Shown: positions 17,639 to 23,061 of the stretch, piece by piece
How positions within the stretch are numbered: position 1 is the first letter of the stretch
Layout of the letters: the number at the start of each line of letters is the position of its first letter
Assembly (NCBI GenBank): GCA_003833135.1
Contig: QZLH01000244.1
Location: 96,061 to 119,121 of the forward strand
DNA from: Oehlia diaphana
Taxonomy: Eukaryota > Glomeromycota > Glomeromycetes > Glomerales > Glomeraceae
Direction: 5' to 3'
Length of the DNA: 23,061 bases
Position numbers and translations under genes: made by a program
Notes under the pieces: generated by a model
The model's database searches: none
The model's input: the letters and a program-made list of their open reading frames with translations, nothing else
What the model was told of the DNA's origin: nothing

Positions 17639-17956
17639 ATCTGCATTGCTGGAGGGCTTGAAATAAGGGCTACAATTGGTGCAGCACCATTAGTTATTCT
17701 TGGCGTTTTTGTTAAAAATATTTTTTTTTTCCAGAATCCTGAAACTATAAGTTCATATTTCTCATTAAAGATCAATATTGGTTAAGCGCATTATTATTTA
17801 TCATGCCTTGAATCGCCAAATGCATCATTTTGACGTTAGAAAATTTTTTTTTCAGAATCTTCTAAAATATCAAAGAAAATTATTGGTTCTTTAAATAAAG
17901 AAACATTATTTTTATCGATCAGAAAATTTCAACAAAGATTATTCTGCAGATTTTAG
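17639..17956 (+). pseudogene. Two related ORF fragments, possible decayed exons
   Basis: A frame at 17639-17785 reads GGLEIRATIGAAPLVILGVF, then a T-run-derived FFF and NPETISSYFSLKINIG before TAA. A second block after a TTTTTTTTCAG splice-like site (17856-17956) reads SSKISKKIIGSLNKETLF and LSIRKFQQRLF before TAG. The DNA around the two AG sites is similar (CGTT...A-rich, T9-10, (C)CAGAATC(C/T)T...AAAG...ATTGGTT), so one may be a diverged duplicate of the other. A perfect palindrome, TGGTGCAGCACCA (17677-17689), lies in the first block. No family is recognised. Confidence 0.25.
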
Positions 17957-18418
17957 GATTTCCAGATGTCTTTTTATTCAAATTATTCTATTCTTTATTA
18001 ATAAATTCTTTAAGTAAATTATTATATGCATAAAGTCATTTAATTTGATGTTTTTTTCAAAATACAGTATATTATATTGTTAAGAAAAAAATTTTTAAGT
18101 TCTTTGATTAAAAACTTTGACTTAAGTATCAGTCGGTCTGTTCTCCAGTCCTACTTTTTTGTATATGTTGTATAATTTAATATTATCGATAGTTTAAAAA
18201 TTTCATATACATGCATCTACTGCAGTTGGATTTTTCTACCTATTAACATTTATCCAAAAAAAGTATTTTGATCAAGCAGTATATGGTTATCAAATAAATC
18301 ACGTCTGCATTTAATTTAATTTAATTTTCCAATATATTCGGGGGGACCGCGATAGTAAAATTAAAAATATAGTGGAAAGAAAAACTCGAAAAAGTAAAAG
18401 AGTTTTTTAGAATTTTAG

Positions 18419-18655
18419 CGGTTACGGGAACTGCAGATTCAAACGATTGCCATTACCACACCACAACCTCCACCACTACCACAACCGCAATCCCAACCAC
18501 AATTATCAGAAAAGAAATTACCTTTACTATTACCACCTCAACCACGTGTTTATTACCAACCACGTTCATATGAATATTATTATCAACCCCAACAATTATC
18601 ACTGCCACAATTGTTTGTATTACTTTATATTATTTGGCATCTTTTTCTTCTTTAA
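18419..18655 (+). CDS. Possible exon encoding a Gln/Pro/Tyr-rich protein end
   Basis: A TTTTAG at 18418 is followed by a frame open to TAA at 18653. It begins RLRELQIQTIAITTPQ, has a Gln/Pro block (PQPPPLPQPQSQPQLSEKK), then a Tyr-rich part (RVYYQPRSYEYYYQPQQ) and an aliphatic end. Such low-complexity tails are common in fungal transcription factors and RNA-binding proteins. Other frames across this stretch read Thr- or His-rich, and the His-rich one has an ATG at 18447, so the frame choice is not certain. I prefer this frame for its diverse, ordered composition and the splice-like start. An upstream basic stretch at about 18340-18408 (IKNIVERKTRKSKRVF) may belong to the same gene. Confidence 0.33.
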   Translation, partial: RLRELQIQTIAITTPQPPPLPQPQSQPQLSEKKLPLLLPPQPRVYYQPRSYEYYYQPQQLSLPQLFVLLYIIWHLFLL

Positions 18656-20285
18656 TTCATCGACTTTTTGAACATAAATTTTATAACTAAAACTTTAGGA
18701 ACATTATTTTTCAAATGTTCACGTTAACAAAAAAAAAGCTACAATAAAAATAATTTCTACCACATTATTTTAATTGAAGGAAAAAAATGTTCTTTCAACT
18801 TATCGGATGTTCCTTGATCTATGTGACGTAATCAATCTGTGTGACATGATCATGATCGTAATTTATTTAAAATAATTCAAATAGACGAAATATTTATTAA
18901 TTACTATATCCATATTCTTTAATTGGAAAATAATTAGTTTCCTTTTCGCTATTTAAGTTTAAATTTTATAATTTTTTGTTGATAACTTGATTTTCTAGTA
19001 GATGTAGGGAATGTAGGGATCAAATGCTGTTGAAATGGTCAATATGAATATAGAAAAATATTGTTCTATGCTAAAATTATATTTTGTCTTCTGACAATTA
19101 TTTATGTCACAATTAAGGCAAGGAAAGACATTGAATCGAGGCAAATGTGAAGTGTTAACAATTGGATGTGGATGAACTGTAACGGATATGTGATAACTAT
19201 TATTAATCGAATAATGGAATGAATGTATTTTTGAATTTCATTTTGTAAAAGTTGGATTACAATAAGAATTTGAAAAATAGTGGTAATGGATGAAATAAGT
19301 TGTGACAATATTATGATGTTGAAAGAATTTGTTAAGATTAAAATGAGGGATAATAGGTATTAAAAAATGAATCAAGGAAGAATTATAAGAATGAATTTTA
19401 TAAGAATAAGCATATTTACTTTTTTGAATTTCTTTTTGTAAAAAGAAAAAGCGAATTTTTTTTCATTTCTCCAGTAATTTTCTGACCCTTTTTATAAGAA
19501 AAAAATTTGACAATTACACGCGTAATATAAAAGGAGATGTTTCAGAATTTTTATTAATAGTTTGAATGACATTATTATTTATCGGAAGCCAGGATTTCAA
19601 ATACAACATACGCATATTTTCTTGAAAAAAATGTATATTAATATTAATGCATCAAAATGCATTTGAAAGAAAGAAGAATAAATCATATTTTTTCTTTTAA
19701 ATATATTATTAAATAAATACGTCATTGCTTTATAATTAATTTTTATTTAAATTGGAAACATACAATAAAATTTATTTTCAATATATGTCAGTTTGCTTTT
19801 GTTGTTAAATTTATGAACAAAGAACTTCAGATTAAATTCCGAATGCAGGTCACGGAAGGGGTCACATTCAGTTAGCTAATTAATATTCCAAAAATGTAAA
19901 TAAAAAAAAATGTCTTTATGCAATAAGTTACGACTCATTTTCTCCCCATTTTTTTTTTAAAAAAAAAAAATTCTAAATAATCTGATTCGTTGAAACTTTG
20001 ATGTTACAACTTTAATGGGCAAAGTTATGTACGTGATAATTACTCAAAAATTTATTTAGATAGGGATAAATATGAAATATCACTTAAATTCAGTTCATAA
20101 TATAACTTAAGGAGAAGAACAAGAGGTAATATAAAAATATTATTTATTATAAATATAAAATAAAAAATTAATTTTCGCTCAATATTAATAGGGACCACAA
20201 CAAATAAAAATTGACTCAATATTTGGCAAAATAAAATCTCATGGAAAAACATATCAACAGAAATTAAATTTGTTAGATAGGCCTG
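18656..20285. other. Long AT-rich spacer
   Basis: No gene is supported in about 1.6 kb. Minor reading frames on the minus strand near 19.1-19.3 and 20.05-20.25 kb are hydrophobic, AT-codon sequence without motifs. One T/A palindrome is listed separately. Confidence 0.4.
19949..19970. repeat. T10/A12 back-to-back palindrome
   Basis: Ten T are followed directly by twelve A, in spacer. Confidence 0.9.
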
Positions 20286-20404
20286 TTATTCCATGGATAT
20301 CTAATAAATACTCCATATGCACTAATGCTCCCTTCCCTTTGGGAGGCCCCAAGGCCCAAGGCATGTGTGAATATTTCAGTTATTTATTGATACCCATGGA
20401 ATAA
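20286..20404. mobile_element. MITE-like element with 25-bp-plus terminal inverted repeats
   Basis: The left end TTATTCCATGGATATCTAAT matches the reverse complement of the right end (ATTGATACCCATGGAATAA) over about 25 bp, with one mismatch and one indel. Weaker pairing continues inward. The 119-bp element has a GC-rich centre with nested hairpins (CTCCC/GGGAG, GGCC repeats). TTA at the left edge and TAA at the right edge could include a target duplication, but this is not certain. No coding capacity, so any movement would need a transposase from elsewhere. Confidence 0.7.
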
Positions 20405-21263
20405 TAAGTATGTATCTCATAGTATCAGAATACTGATTATTTAATTTTAAAAAAAATAAGAGCCGGTTAAACATTAAAAACCTGATTAATCCTGATTCTT
20501 AACAAGCTCTTAATACACCAATTCTTCATCATCTGACCAGAGTATAGAATTTGATCAATTTGTTACATACATGATCGCATCAAAAATTTCTCATATTCTT
20601 CCCTAACTGGTTCTGTTTAATATTTATAAATAAAGGTGTATTGCAATACTGTAAGTGTGTTTCCTCAAGAATTTCTTTGTAGTATGTTTTTGACTTTATG
20701 AATTTATTTAATAATAAATACTATAGGCATTTTTTTTTATGGGTTGATTCAAATTTATGATTATTAATATTTGAAGGTTATCAAAAGGTAGTAATCCTCA
20801 TCTTTTTAAAAGAAACCGAAATTGTAAAACCTCCGAAATACATTGTGCATTCGGTTCTTAATTATATTTATTGGCTCTACATCAGAAATAAGTTTAATTT
20901 TTCTCCCTATGAAAAAAGATCAACTTTTTTGAGCATCAAGTCATATCAAGTCTTGTCTGTAATCTGGTGATTTTTTAAAATGGTCGCGTAGGATTTTCTT
21001 TTGCACGTGTTATTCAAATGTCTATAACAGGTTCACGTTTCTACTTTCTATGGATTCGAGTCCGGATTCATGAAACTTATTGTATGCATTATATTATTTA
21101 TCAACATAGATGTCAAATTCGTTGCAGAATTTGATTTCAATACATGATGAGTTTCTAATAACATAATAATTTGAATTTTTTGAACCTGTGGTATGTATAA
21201 ATCTATTGCATTGTGTCCGATCTTGATTACAATCTCAATAACATCTTCTTGTAAACACCAATT
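20405..21263. other. AT-rich spacer with weak coding-like fragments
   Basis: On the minus strand at about 20480-20640, EPVREEYEKFLMRSCM and, after a stop and a frame change, ILWSDDEELVY look protein-like. On the plus strand a frame at about 20980-21134 (GFSFARVIQMSITGSRFYF) is open for about 50 codons. None has a start, splice support or recognised motif. Confidence 0.3.
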
Positions 21264-21520
21264 AATTATTTTTCAGATTTTCATTCTTTCCTGTGAAAAT
21301 TAGATCGAAGAATAGGAATTTTTTTTTTTTGATTATCGATATCAATCAAGTCATCAAGACCGGTTACACATTGCTTAAATATGCATATATTTTACTTACT
21401 GGTATATCTTTTTTTTTTCACGAAAATTCCGAGTTTCAACTTTCAAAACATTATTTTTATTATCGCGTGAAACGTTTTGCATCTACAGTAATTGATTTAT
21501 TTGCACTTAAAATAAACTAA
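21264..21520 (+). CDS. Open frame of doubtful status, about 85 codons
   Basis: The frame is open from a stop at about 21263 to TAA at 21518, with no ATG near its beginning and a TTTTTCAG splice-like site at 21277. It reads FFPVKIRSKNR, a Phe run from a T tract, then DINQVIKTGYTLLKYAYILL and a basic end, KHYFYYRVKRFASTVIDLF. It could be a last exon, but the T-tract residues and lack of a family make chance likely. Confidence 0.18.
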
Positions 21521-22067
21521 GTATATAAATTACAAAGCCCATATTCCTATTGCTTTGCCTCCGGATCATGATTGTAATACCTGGCTAATGGCTTATAAAC
21601 ATCAGAATAAATTTTTAATTCGTAATCTGACACTAATTAATTTTCGATTTCTCGAAGTTTCTCTCTTGCCTTTAAAAGTTCGGTAAAAACTTTTTTTGAT
21701 CAACAAAGCCATATTAAATATTCTGAAGTTTGTGTCATGAATAACGCATGAACACATTATTAATTATTAAAAATGATATCTTTATAAACTTGCATTATCA
21801 ATGTTTTTTACTGTTAATCATATGATATTTCACGCGAAACCTTACTAATTAATGTATGGGGCTTACAAAAAAAATTATAAATAAGTATTTTGAAGATATC
21901 AAAACAACTTCATAACCATTAAAAGTTGTTAACTCCGTTCTTTAAAGACATGTTGCGCCTTTTATTACATTCTATATTTAGTTTCTTAGTTTTTAAATGT
22001 TTTCTATAATTTCTTGTAATCCTTTTTACACCAGATGCTAATTAAATGTCAAGCTACATAAATAATA
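21521..22067. other. AT-rich spacer, no supported gene
   Basis: No motif or repeat stands out before the foldback at 22068. Confidence 0.35.
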
Positions 22068-22145
22068 GTTATTGGGTAGGGGGGTTGAAATATCACCGAA
22101 CTGCAAAGCAGTTCGGATGATATTTTAACCCCCCTACCTAATAAC
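22068..22145. mobile_element. Near-perfect foldback element, 37-bp stem
   Basis: The left arm GTTATTGGGTAGGGGGGTTG (continuing to 22104) and the right arm (22108-22145), which ends TTTTAACCCCCCTACCTAAT, pair over the whole length with one inserted base and two mismatches that are G-U compatible in RNA. The loop is three A, and the tip is CCGAACTGC/GCAGTTCGG. The transcript would form a long hairpin in either direction. It fits a small foldback transposon or a hairpin RNA source. No coding potential. Confidence 0.85.
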
Positions 22146-22274
22146 TGTGTTATTATGCAGACGTCCAAGATCATGTTCCATATGGAAAGCATAGTAAATG
22201 TGTGACAATAATCTATATGACATAATGCGTCAAAAATATCAAATTTATTTACGCAATAATAAGGGCGGTGACAT

Positions 22275-22288
22275 ATATTACGTAATAT
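22275..22288. repeat. 14-bp perfect palindrome ATATTACGTAATAT
   Basis: An exact palindrome centred on TACGTA, near a GTGACAT(A)AT direct repeat (about 22212 and 22269) and a C-rich run (22309-22321). It may be part of a larger decayed element that includes the foldback to its left. Confidence 0.6.
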
Positions 22289-22383
22289 CATTTTACTATA
22301 GACGCTAGCCCCCCCACCCCCAGGTAAGATATTGTGATCACGTGACTACAGATCATTTCCTTTTATAAAATTGTGCATCGGTA

Positions 22384-22464
22384 TTTCATCAGTATTTCAA
22401 TGTACTCTCCTGGCTTACCTTAAAATAAATAAATAAATAATAAATAAATTTCATCAGTATTTCA
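22384..22464 (+). repeat. 16-bp direct repeat flanking a TAAA microsatellite
   Basis: TTTCATCAGTATTTCA occurs at 22384-22399 and again at 22449-22464. Between the copies lies a short unique stretch and a (TAAA)n microsatellite. The layout fits a local duplication or replication slippage. Confidence 0.75.
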
Positions 22465-22468
22465 TCAG

Positions 22469-22492
22469 TTTTTTTTTTTTTAAAAAAAAAAA
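22469..22492. repeat. T13/A11 back-to-back palindrome
   Basis: Thirteen T are followed directly by eleven A, right after the 16-bp direct repeat. Confidence 0.9.
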
Positions 22493-23061
22493 GTTTAAAA
22501 TTCAATTTTTATTTATTTTTAATACTATATTAAAAAACACGTTCGTTAAATAAAAATGATATGAAACAATGTTTGATATGAAAATTTTATCCAATTTATA
22601 TTCACAGTTTATACTTTATATATATAAAATTCTCAATTCCCCACATTCTAAAATTTTAAAATTTTAAGTCCAAAAATCTTTAACGTTCGTATAATCAAAA
22701 ATATGAGATTAATCACAAATGAATCAATGATATTCCATGAAATATATAGTATAGCGATTGCGACACCTATTACCATTTGTAGTTGCGATTCGCATTTTCT
22801 CGTTACAAAAGGAGAAATTGAATTTGCCGCAGAACTTCATCCATTTTATATTTAGATTTTAAACTCTCAACACATCAATAAATCTGTTCCCATTTTATAT
22901 TCCCAAAACTTGCGCAACTGACATTAAAATACAAGAAAATTGAGTAGTTATAGCTTAAAATGAACTGTCAAACTTTCTTTCTTAGCCCCAAGTTTAATAA
23001 AAAACCGATTTATAATTTACAAACAAACAAGTACCAAGAATTCACCAATGCTTACGTATAT
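22493..23061. other. AT-rich spacer to the window end
   Basis: No gene, repeat or regulatory signal is supported in this stretch. Confidence 0.4.

Noticed and set aside
18447..18671. His/Asn-rich plus-strand frame with ATG
   Set aside because: It overlaps the Gln/Pro/Tyr-rich frame, which has better composition and a splice-like start; kept only as an alternative register.
19102..19308. 68-residue minus-strand frame
   Set aside because: Ile/Gln/Thr-rich sequence with no motif or supporting signal; expected by chance at this composition.
20052..20252. 66-residue minus-strand frame
   Set aside because: Hydrophobic AT-codon sequence without motif or context support.
22049..22291. 80-residue minus-strand frame
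   Set aside because: It runs through one whole foldback element and flanking spacer, so the frame is explained by the repeat rather than by a gene.

Overview
The window looks like nuclear DNA of a filamentous fungus, most probably an arbuscular mycorrhizal fungus of the Rhizophagus type. This is an inference. It rests on very high A+T (about three quarters), long homopolymer runs, short GT-AG introns, and three decayed gene families whose residue patterns match those I associate with Glomeromycota genomes: an F-box/LRR protein, a non-LTR retrotransposon with an RNase H domain, and a hAT transposase. I see no rRNA, tRNA, CRISPR or bacterial operon structure. Bacterial-style start codons (GTG/TTG) do not apply here.

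Layout. At 1-0.3 kb there is a 10-bp tandem repeat and what looks like the last exon of a plus-strand gene entering from the left. At 0.38-1.49 kb lies a minus-strand F-box/LRR pseudogene broken by frameshifts, with unidentified coding fragments after it. At 2.44-2.81 kb is a possible three-exon gene tail. At 3.56-4.39 kb is the only intact, convincing gene: a two-exon minus-strand gene for a secreted 246-residue protein with 12 cysteines. From 4.4 to 7.8 kb there is mostly AT-rich spacer with a 74-nt A run, a hairpin (MITE-like) element, back-to-back T/A palindromes and weak ORFs. From 7.78 to 9.35 kb a T-rich tract with small GC-tipped hairpins runs into a possible small spliced gene.

The centre is a transposon graveyard. 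A hAT transposase remnant (11.56-12.04 kb) sits next to a 5'-truncated, frameshifted LINE remnant (12.35-14.01 kb), both on the minus strand. Beside it, at 14.27-15.31 kb, is the strangest part of the window: about eight degenerate tandem units, each with a branch-point-like CTAAT/CTAAC core or a variant of it (usually inside a small hairpin), a T tract ending in AG, and a short GC-richer block, four of which carry ACGCGT. It reads like a tandemly duplicated intron-exon unit. A perfect palindrome holding two CACGTG E-boxes lies just before it.

The right third holds a purine-rich minisatellite (16.63-16.99 kb), a Gln/Pro-rich possible exon (18.42-18.66 kb), two foldback elements (20.29-20.40 and 22.07-22.15 kb) and long AT-rich spacers. 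The intact gene and the decayed ones share no visible pathway. The window is best read as a repeat-rich accessory compartment carrying one candidate secreted effector-like gene.
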